Shown here: positions 41,226 to 49,733 of the stretch, in pieces
Layout of the letters: every line of letters starts with the position of its first letter
Position numbering within the stretch: position 1 is the first letter of the stretch
Assembly: GCF_042726155.1 (NCBI RefSeq)
Contig: NZ_JBHXHV010000002.1
Coordinates: forward strand, 310,001 to 374,000
Origin: Leucobacter sp042726155
GTDB lineage: Bacteria > Actinomycetota > Actinomycetes > Actinomycetales > Microbacteriaceae
Direction of reading: 5' to 3'
DNA length: 64,000 nt
Program-made: the position numbers and the translations under genes
The notes under the pieces: generated by a model
What the model was told of the DNA's origin: nothing
Databases searched by the model: none
Seen by the model: the letters and a program-made list of their open reading frames with translations, nothing else

Positions 41226-42845
41226 TTAGTTCTTGGTGATCTCGTAGTAGAGCGGCACCGAGTTCCAACCGAACTCAACGTTGTCGACGTTCTCGCCGTA
41301 GCCACCGTTGACGTTCTGGTACCAGAGCGGGAATGCCGGCAGATCCTCAAGCAGAATCTCCTGAGCTTCCTGGTACTTCTTGTTCGCGGATGCCGGATCG
41401 GTGTCGACCGAGCCCTCCTGCAGCAGCTTGTCGAACTCGGGGTTCGAGTAGTCGCCGTCGTTGGAGGATGCGTTCGTTGCGTACAACGGCCCGAGGAAGT
41501 TGTAGAGCCCCGGGTAGTCCGCCTGCCAGCCGGTGCGGAACGCCGTCTTGATCGTGCGGTTCGTGATTTCCTCGCGGAGCACGTCGAACTTCGGGTACGC
41601 CTTGCCAGCCGCATCGATGCCGAGCGTCGATGCGATGCTGTTGGTGGTCGCGTCGGCCCAGGCCTGGTGACCGCCGTCGGCGTTGTACGCGATCTCAAGG
41701 GTTCCGGACCACGGCGCAATGGCGTCGGCCTCGGCCCAGAGCTTCTTCGCCTCGTCGGCGTTGTACTCGAGCACGTCGGCACCCTTGAGCGAGTCGCTCC
41801 AGCCGTCGATCACGGGCGAGGTGAAGTCGCTCGCGGGGGTGCGGGTACCGTCGAAGATCTTGTCGGTGATCTGCTCGCGGTTGATCGCCATGGAGATCGC
41901 CTGACGACGCAGCTTCCCCTCTTCACCGGAGAAGTGTTCAAGGTTCTCCGGAATGGTGAACGACTGGAACACAGCGGCCGGCTGGTTGACTGCGCGGTCG
42001 CCCAGATCGTCCTGGAAGTTCGCGAGCTGCGTCTCAGGGATCTGATCGACGACGTCGACGTTGCCGCCGAGGAGGTCGGAGTACGACGCATCCTGCGTCG
42101 CGTAGAACTTGATGGTCACGCCATCGTTCTTCGGAACGCGGGGGCCGTTGTAGTCCTCGTTCGTAACGAGCTCAATCTGCTCGTCGTGCTGCCAAGCGTC
42201 GTCACCGGCGAGCTTGTACGGGCCGTTGACGACAGGGGTTTCACCCTGTGCCTTCATGTCGTCAAACGCCGAGTCGGGCAGCGGGTAGAAGGCCGAGTAG
42301 CCGAGGCGCTGCGGGAAGTCAGAAGCTGCCTTGTTGAGCTTGACAGTGAAGGTGGTGTCATCGACGACCTTCAGGCCGGGAAGCTCAGCGACGTTTTCTT
42401 CGTAGCTGAAGCCCTCGATGTCCTCGAAGAAGTAGCTGTTGAGCTGAGCGTTCTTGGCGTCGGCGCCGTAGTTCCACGCCTTCACGAAGTTCTCGGCCTT
42501 GACCGGAGTGCCGTCACTGAAGGTCGCATCGTCGCGAATCTTGATCGTGTAATTCGTGGCGTCGTCGCTCTCGATCGACGTGGCGATGTCGTTGTGCGCG
42601 GCACCGTCTGCGTCGTAGTACACGAGACCAGCGAAAATCAGGTCGAGGATCTTGCCACCGCCGACCTCGTTGGTGTTCGTCGCAATCAACGGGTTCTGCG
42701 GCTCTGAGCCGTTCGTCGAGATGATTGCCGCGCCGTCATTGCTACCGCCGTCGCTACTTCCGCCGCTTGACGAGCAGCCGGACAGGGCGAGAGCGCTTGC
42801 GGCGGCGAGGGCGATAAAGCCGTAGCCGATCCGTGATCGCTTCAC
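41226..42845 (-). CDS. Oligopeptide ABC transporter solute-binding lipoprotein (family 5)
   Basis: This 539-aa protein starts at the GTG at 42845 (V-KRSRIGYGFIALAAASALALSGC), with GGAGGAAACC upstream. Alternative ATGs at 42869 and 42902 are in frame. The lipobox is ALSGC followed by a Ser/Gly linker. SBP family 5 features include NPLIATNTNEVGGGKILDLIF and YTIKIRDDATFSDGTPVKAENFVKAWNYG. It delivers peptides to the permeases encoded downstream on the same strand. Confidence 0.9.
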   Translation of the reverse strand: MKRSRIGYGFIALAAASALALSGCSSSGGSSDGGSNDGAAIISTNGSEPQNPLIATNTNEVGGGKILDLIFAGLVYYDADGAAHNDIATSIESDDATNYTIKIRDDATFSDGTPVKAENFVKAWNYGADAKNAQLNSYFFEDIEGFSYEENVAELPGLKVVDDTTFTVKLNKAASDFPQRLGYSAFYPLPDSAFDDMKAQGETPVVNGPYKLAGDDAWQHDEQIELVTNEDYNGPRVPKNDGVTIKFYATQDASYSDLLGGNVDVVDQIPETQLANFQDDLGDRAVNQPAAVFQSFTIPENLEHFSGEEGKLRRQAISMAINREQITDKIFDGTRTPASDFTSPVIDGWSDSLKGADVLEYNADEAKKLWAEADAIAPWSGTLEIAYNADGGHQAWADATTNSIASTLGIDAAGKAYPKFDVLREEITNRTIKTAFRTGWQADYPGLYNFLGPLYATNASSNDGDYSNPEFDKLLQEGSVDTDPASANKKYQEAQEILLEDLPAFPLWYQNVNGGYGENVDNVEFGWNSVPLYYEITKN

Positions 42846-43084
42846 TGGTTTCCTCCTTGAAATGTCCATCAAAATGCCCTCGAAAACGTGTGTCCGGGGC
42901 ACCCGACAGAGTCGATAGTACGGATTCAGAATACAGACCTGTCAGACCGGATTGGCCCAATTCATCAGAGCGTGACGGCTTCGTAACAGAGCTCTGTAGC
43001 TCTCCGAGAAAACTTTGGCCCTCAACTTCGCTCGAACTGTAGGCACTCAACATGTCCGCCGAAATGCGGCGCTACGCTACCGCC

Positions 43085-43855
43085 ATGACCAGTCGTGAAT
43101 CACGCGCCCGCCTGTGGTGGGAAATTGTGATCGTGCTCGCGCTGTCGCTCGGCATGTCAGCCCTGTACTCGATTGTCAGGATTATCGAGCGACTCACACG
43201 CGACACTGCCCTGTCTCAGCAGAAGGCTCCGATCAACGTTTCGCTCGATCCGCGCCCGGCGTTTGATCTGGCATTTCAGCTGCTCGGTTTCGTGTCAGAA
43301 CTCGCGCCCGTCGCTCTCGTGGTGTTTCTGCTCTGGTCGAATGCGCGCCCACATCTCTCGCGATTGGGTCTCGGGCGCGTCGCTGAGAATCAGGGGTGGA
43401 TCCGCGAGTCAGGACGAGGTCTGCTACTCGCGGCCGTGATCGGTATCCCCGGCATCGCGTTCTACCTCGGGGCGAAGGCGATCGGCATCAACACGACGGT
43501 TGTTCCCACCGAGCTCGACGCGTACTGGTGGACGGTGCCGATCCTCGTGCTGCAGGCACTGCGCGCCGCGCTGAGCGAGGAGCTCATCGTCGTGGCGTAT
43601 CTCTTCGATCGTCTGAAGCGTCTCGGCCTCGGCCCGTGGGCAGTCATCATGTCGAGCGCGCTGTTGCGTGGCACCTATCACCTCTATCAAGGGTTCGGCG
43701 GTTTCGCGGGCAATGTGATCATGGGCGTCGTGTTCGGGTGGGCGTACCACCGCTGGGGTCGCGCGCTTCCACTGGTCGTAGCGCACTGGATCCTCGACAT
43801 AGTGAGCTTCGCGGGCTACCCCTTGGCCAGAGCCCTGTTCCCCACCCTCTTCTAG
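43085..43855 (+). CDS. CPBP-family intramembrane glutamic endopeptidase (CAAX-like protease)
   Basis: This is a 256-aa membrane protein from the ATG at 43085; a frame-open ATG lies at 43052. It has several hydrophobic segments. The CPBP/Abi motifs are present: ALSEELIVVAYLF (paired Glu), RGTYHLYQG with His, and VVAHWILDI with His. Family members cleave within membranes and are linked to bacteriocin immunity or protein processing. It is a stand-alone gene convergent with the gene at 44040. Confidence 0.88.
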   Translation: MTSRESRARLWWEIVIVLALSLGMSALYSIVRIIERLTRDTALSQQKAPINVSLDPRPAFDLAFQLLGFVSELAPVALVVFLLWSNARPHLSRLGLGRVAENQGWIRESGRGLLLAAVIGIPGIAFYLGAKAIGINTTVVPTELDAYWWTVPILVLQALRAALSEELIVVAYLFDRLKRLGLGPWAVIMSSALLRGTYHLYQGFGGFAGNVIMGVVFGWAYHRWGRALPLVVAHWILDIVSFAGYPLARALFPTLF

Positions 43856-44039
43856 CTCCCCCTCCTCCTACCCCCCTACCCTCTCTTACCCCCTCTCGGG
43901 TGAGCGATTCCTGTCACTTTTCGGCGCATCAGCGTCAAATATTGCTCACCCGCAGGGGGCCCGCAGGGAGCCCGAAGGGCGCGCGGGGCTTGGGGAAGCA
44001 GGAAAGCAGGAAAGAGGGTAAGGGGCGAGGGGTTTGGAG
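43856..44039. other. Convergent intergenic region with purine/pyrimidine tracts and inverted repeat
   Basis: Directly after the CPBP gene is a C/T-only stretch (about 43856-43898). GGGTGAGC (from about 43900) is mirrored by GCTCACCC (to about 43953), giving a long-loop hairpin. A purine-rich tract (about 44003-44038) then leads to the next gene. It probably serves as a bidirectional terminator. Confidence 0.4.
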
Positions 44040-44744
44040 TTAGCCCAGGGGCTTGAAGCTCTTTACGAAGGCGTCCGTGAGGCCCCAGAGTTCGTCGTAA
44101 AGTTCGGGCGCCGCCTCGCAGGTCTCAGCCGGCTTCAGCACCGTGAACTTACCGTCAGCGCCCTTCGTGACACCCCACTGGGTGCGCATCGCAGCGCACT
44201 CCTCTGGCAACGATTGAATCAGTGGGCTCGTGAGCTGGAGGTTCGAGTTGTCGGGAATGTTGTAGCTCGTCATCCCGAACTTTTGACTGAGCTGCGACGT
44301 CACTCCCCACGCGGGGATGTCGAGCGTACTCGTCGGCCCGACCTCGACCGCGGGAACCTTGTTCGGATCCTTCGTTTCCGGCTCCTCGGTTTCTTCGGCA
44401 TCGTCGCTTGGCGTGGCCGACGGGGTCGGCGTCTCGCTCGGGCTCTCAGACGTCGTTGTGGTCTTCGATGAGGTGGCACCGCCCGCGTCATTTGCGCGCG
44501 CCATGTTCACCAACACGATGCACACGACAATCGCAATGACAGCGACCACGCCGACAACGATCCAGGGCAGCGCTTTGGGGGCGCCGCGGCCACCCTGTCG
44601 CTTCGGCTCGGTCACCAACTGCGCCGTGTGCACGCGCTCTGCCTGCTCGTATGACAGGCGCTCGCGCGCAGGAACTGGACGCGGCTCAGTGTGCGGATCA
44701 TCGTCCGCTGGCCCGAAGAGTTCCTCGAATGGGTCTTTACTCAC
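44040..44744 (-). CDS. Membrane-anchored extracytoplasmic hypothetical protein
   Basis: This 234-aa protein has a charged cytoplasmic N-terminus, one hydrophobic helix at about residues 59-82 (LPWIVVGVVAVIAIVVCIVLV), then a Ser/Thr/Pro/Glu-rich linker. A C-terminal domain of about 100 residues carries two Cys (LPEECAAMRT, PAETCEAAP) that could form a disulphide outside the cell. The domain family is not recognised. The arrangement is common for actinobacterial cell-envelope proteins of unknown role. It is separate from the homocysteine methyltransferase gene by 18 bp. Confidence 0.7.
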   Translation of the reverse strand: MSKDPFEELFGPADDDPHTEPRPVPARERLSYEQAERVHTAQLVTEPKRQGGRGAPKALPWIVVGVVAVIAIVVCIVLVNMARANDAGGATSSKTTTTSESPSETPTPSATPSDDAEETEEPETKDPNKVPAVEVGPTSTLDIPAWGVTSQLSQKFGMTSYNIPDNSNLQLTSPLIQSLPEECAAMRTQWGVTKGADGKFTVLKPAETCEAAPELYDELWGLTDAFVKSFKPLG

Positions 44745-44762
44745 GTCGACAGCCTAACCAGG

Positions 44763-45689
44763 TCAGATGGAAACTTCGCGCAGGGAGCCCGCACCAGCGC
44801 CTCCGAGTGCCCGCTCAGCAAGCGCAGCGATGTGCGGCGCGTCAGTTCCGCAGCACCCGCCGAACACGGTGGCGCGCGGTGCCAGGCTCCGCAGTGCAAG
44901 CTCAGCGTCGGCAAACGTGACCGGCTCGTCGCGCTCCTCTGTATCGCCAGCGGCCCCAGCATTCAACCGAAAGCCGACGATGCGATCAAGCTCAGGCGCT
45001 CCCCCGGTCGCCGCGATACCCGCTGCCACCTCGCGGGGGTGAGCGCAGTTGATGAGGAATCCATCGGCCGCGCTATCGGTGGCCGCGTCGACCGCTGCGA
45101 TCGCATCTGCGACCGCGCTACCGTCGGCGAGAACGCCGTCTGTGCCGACGACAAACGAGACGAAGACCGGCACGCGAGCGGCGACTGCAGCTCGCACCAC
45201 GCCGATTGCCTCGGCGTCGTCAAGCGTCGTAACCGACGTCACGCGATCAGCGCCAGCTTCAGCGAGCGCCTGCACCTGCGGCGAATGGTACGCCTCGGCT
45301 TCCTCGGCGGTCATCCGCTCATCCGCGACGTACTCATCGAAACGCGGCCCGACGCAGCCGTTCACCGTCACCTCGGGTGAGCCCGCTGGGGCTCCCTCGT
45401 CGAGCTCGCGCACGAACGCGACGGCGTCCGCGTTCACTCGCGCGAGCTCAGCCGCCGAATACCCGAGCCCGGCACCCCAATCGGAGTTCGCGCGCCACGT
45501 CGGTGTATCGAGCACGAGCGGCAGCCGATGCTCGCGTGCCACCGCCAAGAAGGGTTCGTAGTAGTTGCGCAGCGCGATCCTGCCCGCCGCCGTGTCGAGT
45601 AGTACGAACGCCGCGAACTCAGGCAGTTCCTGCCCAAGTCGCTCGGTCAGCGCGGTTTCAATGCCGCCGTCGGTCACGGTGATCGTCAT
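44763..45689 (-). CDS. mmuM: Homocysteine S-methyltransferase
   Basis: This 308-aa protein has the zinc thiolate pattern of the family: one Cys in FLINCAHP and the paired Cys in GGCCGTDAPHI near the C-terminus. The N-terminus DGGIETALTERLG is also typical. It methylates homocysteine to methionine, usually from S-methylmethionine or S-adenosylmethionine. Start 45689 overlaps the stop of the phosphotransferase gene by 4 bp (ATGA), so it is translationally coupled to it. Confidence 0.9.
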   Translation of the reverse strand: MTITVTDGGIETALTERLGQELPEFAAFVLLDTAAGRIALRNYYEPFLAVAREHRLPLVLDTPTWRANSDWGAGLGYSAAELARVNADAVAFVRELDEGAPAGSPEVTVNGCVGPRFDEYVADERMTAEEAEAYHSPQVQALAEAGADRVTSVTTLDDAEAIGVVRAAVAARVPVFVSFVVGTDGVLADGSAVADAIAAVDAATDSAADGFLINCAHPREVAAGIAATGGAPELDRIVGFRLNAGAAGDTEERDEPVTFADAELALRSLAPRATVFGGCCGTDAPHIAALAERALGGAGAGSLREVSI

Positions 45690-46540
45690 GATGCGTTCTC
45701 CTCGTTCGTTGCCGCCAGACGTTCATCGCGCAGCTCATCGCGAAGCTCACCGCGCGACTCATCGCGCAGCTCACCGCGAATCGCCTCGCGAATGCCAGCT
45801 CGCCGCCTCGAAAACCCCTCGACGCGAGCGTGGTGACGGTCCATGATGCCCGCGTCGCGCAGCGCCATCGTGCCCGGGTCTTGACGCTCGAGGCCAGCGC
45901 GCCAGCGGCCCGAGATGAGCGCCATACGCGCGTCGACGGCGTCCAACAGCGCATCGGGTGACACTCCGCCGTAGGCGCGCACGGCGATCTCTAGCCTTCT
46001 GGCGGCGTCGGCGGCCGGGATCTCACGCAACAGCGGCACCCCCGACCAGCACAAAAAGGCGAGGTCGTCGAGGGGATCACCCGGCCCGGCGCGATCCCAA
46101 TCGATCATGCCCGCGAAGTTGCCATCGACAACGACCCAGTTGTACAGCCCGGGATCGTTGTGGCAGATCACCTGCCCGTCGGCCAGCGACTGCACGCCCT
46201 GACGCCATTCGACGGGGCCCGGGTCAAACTGCCGCACCGCATCGTGGAATCGCCGCAACCAGACGGCGGCCGCACCGAGCGCCTCGTCGCTGACGCTCGC
46301 GGCCTCTGGGTCGATCGTTTCACCGGGGAGGTAGTCGAGGATCTCGCGTCCGTCGGAGTCAATGCCGTGCACCCGCGGGATGCCGTCGAGGCCCCGCCCG
46401 TCAAGATGTTCGAGCAGGGCGTGCACCGCTGGAGTCCACGGTCCGGTGGGCCGGTGCACCCGCGTGACCCCGCTCGGCTCGCGCACGCGCCACACGCCAC
46501 CCGACCCGCCAGGAAGATGCTCGCGCTCCATGACAGACAC
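45686..46540 (-). CDS. Aminoglycoside phosphotransferase (APH)-family kinase with C-terminal repeats
   Basis: This 284-aa kinase-fold protein has the catalytic loop VICHNDPGLYNWVV (HxDxxxxN) and the metal-binding DWDRAGPGDPLDDLAFL. Its substrate is unknown; APH-family members include small-molecule kinases and not only drug-resistance enzymes. The last 30 residues consist of a charged repeat of four residues (RGE-LRDE type), encoded by five tandem 12-bp units at 45723-45782. It is coupled to mmuM, suggesting a shared, possibly methionine-related, context, but that is weak evidence. Confidence 0.82.
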   Translation of the reverse strand: MSVMEREHLPGGSGGVWRVREPSGVTRVHRPTGPWTPAVHALLEHLDGRGLDGIPRVHGIDSDGREILDYLPGETIDPEAASVSDEALGAAAVWLRRFHDAVRQFDPGPVEWRQGVQSLADGQVICHNDPGLYNWVVVDGNFAGMIDWDRAGPGDPLDDLAFLCWSGVPLLREIPAADAARRLEIAVRAYGGVSPDALLDAVDARMALISGRWRAGLERQDPGTMALRDAGIMDRHHARVEGFSRRRAGIREAIRGELRDESRGELRDELRDERLAATNEENAS

Positions 46541-46571
46541 CGTACCGGAGCCGCGGGTAACATAACCAGTT

Positions 46572-47786
46572 GTGCCCGCACCCCTCGAACCTCAGCCGCG
46601 CCGGGCGCAGCTCGGCGTTCGGCTTCTGCTCGTGCTCGGGCTGCTCTCGGCGGTGGGGCCGTTTGGCGTCGATCTGTATTTACCATCGTTCCCGGCCATC
46701 GCGGCTGAATTCGAGACGAGCGCGACGGGCGTGCAACTTACGCTGACCGGGTTTCTCGTCGGCATCATGGTCGGGCAGCTCACGTTCGGTCCGCTCTCCG
46801 ATCGCATCGGGAGGCGCGTTCCGCTGATCATCGGCGCATCAGTGTTTGTCGTTTCGAGCGCTGCTGCCGTGTTTGCGCCGACCCTTGGCGTACTCATCGC
46901 GGCGCGCGTGCTGCAGGGGTTCGCGGGTGCCGCGGGAATGGTACTCGGACGCGCGATCATCTCGGATCTTTCGGTGGGCACGTCGGCGGCCCGTTCAATG
47001 AGCCTCATGATGATGGTGAGCGGTGTTGCCCCCGTGGTCGCCCCGCTGGTCGGCGGAGTGCTCGCCGAGCCGCTCGGCTGGCGCGGGGTACTCGCCGTAT
47101 TACTCGCGATCGCTGTCGTGATGCTCGTCGCGGTGATCTGGGGCGTGCGCGAATCACTTCCCGCTGGTCGGAGGGCGGAACTTGCCGATGCCCGTCAGAC
47201 TGAGGGCAATCCCGCGCGACGGCTGTTGTCTCGCCAGTACATCGGGCACACGCTCACGTTTGCTGCGACGTTCACCGTGATGATGGCCTACATTTCGGCG
47301 TCACCATTTCTGTATCAGTCCATGCTTGGCGCCAGCGAGCTGCAGTACGCGATGCTGTTCGGGCTGAACGCGTTCGCCCTCATCACTACTGGCGCGATTT
47401 CAGCGCGAGCCGTGACGCGGTTCGGTGCGCGTCGGCTCGCCGCATTCGGGCTTGCGGGCGTCACCGCCGGATCGCTGACCGTGTTCATATCAGCGATCTT
47501 CTCGGCGTCACCGTGGGTGCTCGCCGCTGCCGTGTTCGTGGTTGTCGCTTCGGTTGGGTTCGTGCTCGGTAACGCGACGGCCCTCGCGCTCGCGGCGGTG
47601 CCGCGAGCCGCCGGCACTGCGTCGGCCCTGCTGGGTGCACTGCAGTTCGGATGCGCCGCAGCCGTTTCGCCCTTCGTGAGCGTCGGCGGTGAATACTCCG
47701 CGCTGCCGCTCGGAATCATCATGACCTCGGCCGCGACCGTCGCAATCATCGCCTTCGCGAGCGCGCGAGCGCGCACCCTGCACTAG
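46572..47786 (+). CDS. MFS multidrug exporter, Bcr/CflA (DHA1) family
   Basis: This 404-aa protein has 12 predicted membrane segments. The GTG start at 46572 has no competing site. Family features include GPFGVDLYLPSFPAIAAEF at the first helix, the motif A loop GPLSDRIGRRVPLI, and RVLQGFAGAAGMVLGRAIISDL. It probably exports drugs such as bicyclomycin-like or chloramphenicol-like compounds, or dipeptides. It is divergent from the APH-family gene by 31 bp. A 34-bp tandem duplication covers its stop codon. Confidence 0.9.
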   Translation: MPAPLEPQPRRAQLGVRLLLVLGLLSAVGPFGVDLYLPSFPAIAAEFETSATGVQLTLTGFLVGIMVGQLTFGPLSDRIGRRVPLIIGASVFVVSSAAAVFAPTLGVLIAARVLQGFAGAAGMVLGRAIISDLSVGTSAARSMSLMMMVSGVAPVVAPLVGGVLAEPLGWRGVLAVLLAIAVVMLVAVIWGVRESLPAGRRAELADARQTEGNPARRLLSRQYIGHTLTFAATFTVMMAYISASPFLYQSMLGASELQYAMLFGLNAFALITTGAISARAVTRFGARRLAAFGLAGVTAGSLTVFISAIFSASPWVLAAAVFVVVASVGFVLGNATALALAAVPRAAGTASALLGALQFGCAAAVSPFVSVGGEYSALPLGIIMTSAATVAIIAFASARARTLH

Positions 47787-47831
47787 GTCAGGCGCAGGGC
47801 GAGCGCGCACCCTGCACTAGGTCAGGCGCAG
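47765..47831. repeat. 34-bp tandem duplication at the end of the Bcr/CflA gene
   Basis: A 33-bp block starting GCGAGCGCGCACCCTGC occurs at 47765-47797 and again at 47799-47831, identical, with one base between. The first copy contains the exporter stop codon, so the second copy is non-coding. Confidence 0.9.
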
Positions 47832-47855
47832 CGTGAGCCCGTGACCGGGAACTCG

Positions 47856-48608
47856 TTACACGCGGAAGACGTTGTCTGGCCCCGCGTGCACTTCGATTGG
47901 TGACGTGAGCAGGGGCGGTTCGCCGTGCAGCTGCACGTGCAGCCGTTCCATGCGCGTATCGAGTTCTGCGGCCGTCTCGGCAGCGTGCTTGAGTTCGCGA
48001 ATGAGGGTGTCTGGCACCTGCCGCGCATACTTGTAGTAGATCTTGTGTTCGAGGCTCGCCCAGAAGTCCATCGCGATCGTGCGAAACTGCACCTCGACGG
48101 GCACATCGACGCGCCCCGTCGACAGGTACACCGGCACCGAGATGATCGTGTGCAGGCTCTTGTACCCATTTTGCTTTGGCGTCTCGATATAGTCTTCGAC
48201 CTCGAGCACCGTGATGTCGTCTTGCTGTGTGAGCAGGTCGAACAGCTGGTAGACGTCGCGAATGAACGCGCAGGTCACGCGCACGCCCGCGATGTCGTAG
48301 ATCTCGGTACGAATCACGTCAAAGTCGGTATCGATGCCGCGTCGCTCTAGTTTCGCGACCAGGCTCTCAACCGACTTCACCCGGCTCGATACGTGCTCGA
48401 TCGGGTTGTATTCGTGCATGTGCAGAAACTCTTCGCGCAAGATGGCGAGCTTGGTCTCGACCTCTTCCATTGCGAATCGGTACTCCAGCATGAAGCGCTG
48501 CATCTGGTCGCCCAGCGTTCGCAGTGCGCTCGGCGAGATAGTGATCCGATCGTCTTCTGGATCTTCTGCAACGTGCAATTCGCGCGTTGGCTCCGTCGGG
48601 TCACTCAT
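47856..48608 (-). CDS. Small alarmone synthetase ((p)ppGpp synthetase, RelQ/YjbM type)
   Basis: This 250-aa protein starts at the ATG at 48608 (MSDPTEPTREL). It has only the RelA/SpoT synthetase domain: SRVKSVESLVAKLERRG, DIAGVRVTCAFIRDVY, PKQNGYKSLHTII, and VEVQFRTIAMDFWASLEHKIYYK. There is no HD hydrolase, TGS or ACT domain, so it is a small alarmone synthetase. It makes ppGpp/pppGpp from ATP and GDP/GTP under envelope or other stress. It lies convergent to the exporter. Confidence 0.9.
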   Translation of the reverse strand: MSDPTEPTRELHVAEDPEDDRITISPSALRTLGDQMQRFMLEYRFAMEEVETKLAILREEFLHMHEYNPIEHVSSRVKSVESLVAKLERRGIDTDFDVIRTEIYDIAGVRVTCAFIRDVYQLFDLLTQQDDITVLEVEDYIETPKQNGYKSLHTIISVPVYLSTGRVDVPVEVQFRTIAMDFWASLEHKIYYKYARQVPDTLIRELKHAAETAAELDTRMERLHVQLHGEPPLLTSPIEVHAGPDNVFRV

Positions 48609-48665
48609 GGGCTCAGCGTACCTCCCCGCCCGAAAAACCGGCTGAGACTGAGCCAGCAATCCGCA

Positions 48666-49322
48666 TCATCCGAGCCCAGCGACGAGGTTGATCACGGTGG
48701 CAAGAATGCCAGCGCCGAACAGGTACGCGAGCATCGTCTGGGCAATGACGAGACGACGAATATCGGTGCGCCCAATGTTTGTGTCTGACACCTGATAGGT
48801 CATACCGAGCCCCACTGAGAAGTAGGCGAAATCGACATAGCAGGGGTCTTCGCGCTGGTTGAAGTCGATACCGCGCTTCGCGTCTCCCGCACCGTTTTGC
48901 TCGTAGTAGAGCCTGGCGTACCGCAGCATGTAGTCGACGTGGATCAGCGCCCAGGACGCCACAATGCTTACGAGCGCAATCGCGGCGAGCACCAACGCCA
49001 CGACTCCATCGGCGTGCCGCGCTTGCACGATAACAACAGCGACGGCACCCAGGCTGATCACGCTGCCAATGATGGCGACAAGACGCGCCGTTCGACGGCC
49101 GGGATCCTCGGCCGTGGCGTGATCCTGCGTGGTCTGCGGGCTCATTGACCAGACCTGCCGCAGCACCCATCCCGCGCTGATGATCGTGAGCGTGCCCCAC
49201 CCCGCCAGCACACCGGCAGCAATGCCGAGTGCGAACGACACGGCACTGCCTACGCCGATGCCAATTACCGCCGCAACAGCCCAGCGCACGCGCACCTGGA
49301 GCAGAACAGGAAGTTCAGACAT
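48666..49322 (-). CDS. DUF1345 integral membrane protein
   Basis: This is a 218-aa protein from the ATG at 49322 (MSELPVLLQVRVRW). It has about five hydrophobic segments and the family hallmarks ALIHVDYMLRYARLYY and DPCYVDFAYFSVGLGMTYQVSDTNI. Function is unknown; DUF1345 proteins resemble two-TM ion channel regions in part. It follows the small DUF4287 gene by 7 bp, so they form an operon. Confidence 0.85.
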   Translation of the reverse strand: MSELPVLLQVRVRWAVAAVIGIGVGSAVSFALGIAAGVLAGWGTLTIISAGWVLRQVWSMSPQTTQDHATAEDPGRRTARLVAIIGSVISLGAVAVVIVQARHADGVVALVLAAIALVSIVASWALIHVDYMLRYARLYYEQNGAGDAKRGIDFNQREDPCYVDFAYFSVGLGMTYQVSDTNIGRTDIRRLVIAQTMLAYLFGAGILATVINLVAGLG

Positions 49323-49329
49323 CGGCGCC

Positions 49330-49539
49330 TCAGGCGCCGTCGTGCTCAGCGCGGAACACGGCCACGAGCGCATTCGCGTGCCCGTGCCCCATGCCCTGCT
49401 CTTTCAGGAACGCGACCTGTTCCATGTGCTTCTGGCCAGCGACGGGTCGCAAGCGTTCGAACCACTCATCAATGCTGAGGCCATACTTTTGCTCGATCGA
49501 CGGGAAATACGATTTCGGGCCCTTGACCTGTTCCGTCAC
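49330..49539 (-). CDS. DUF4287 small protein
   Basis: This 69-aa protein reads MTEQVKGPKSYFPSIEQKYGLSIDEWFERL and then HMEQVAFLKEQGMGHGHANALVAVFRAEH, which is the conserved DUF4287 pattern. It is probably a soluble helical domain. A related arrangement occurs in DUF5655/DUF4287 proteins of unknown role. Operon partner: the DUF1345 gene 7 bp downstream. Confidence 0.85.
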   Translation of the reverse strand: MTEQVKGPKSYFPSIEQKYGLSIDEWFERLRPVAGQKHMEQVAFLKEQGMGHGHANALVAVFRAEHDGA

Positions 49540-49733
49540 GGTCGCCTCCTTGGGAGTGGTGTGGAGTGGTGTGGTGCTGGCACCGCCAAGCTAGCACGCA
49601 GCACAGACGTTAACGGTGCCGCGTCAGAGTGCCGTTGCTGCGACTGTAAACTCTTCTCTGGCATAGCGCTGGCAGCAGCGTGACAGCGGCGCTGGCGTCA
49701 GCGCCGTAATTCAGTGCAACAGCAGGGAGATTC

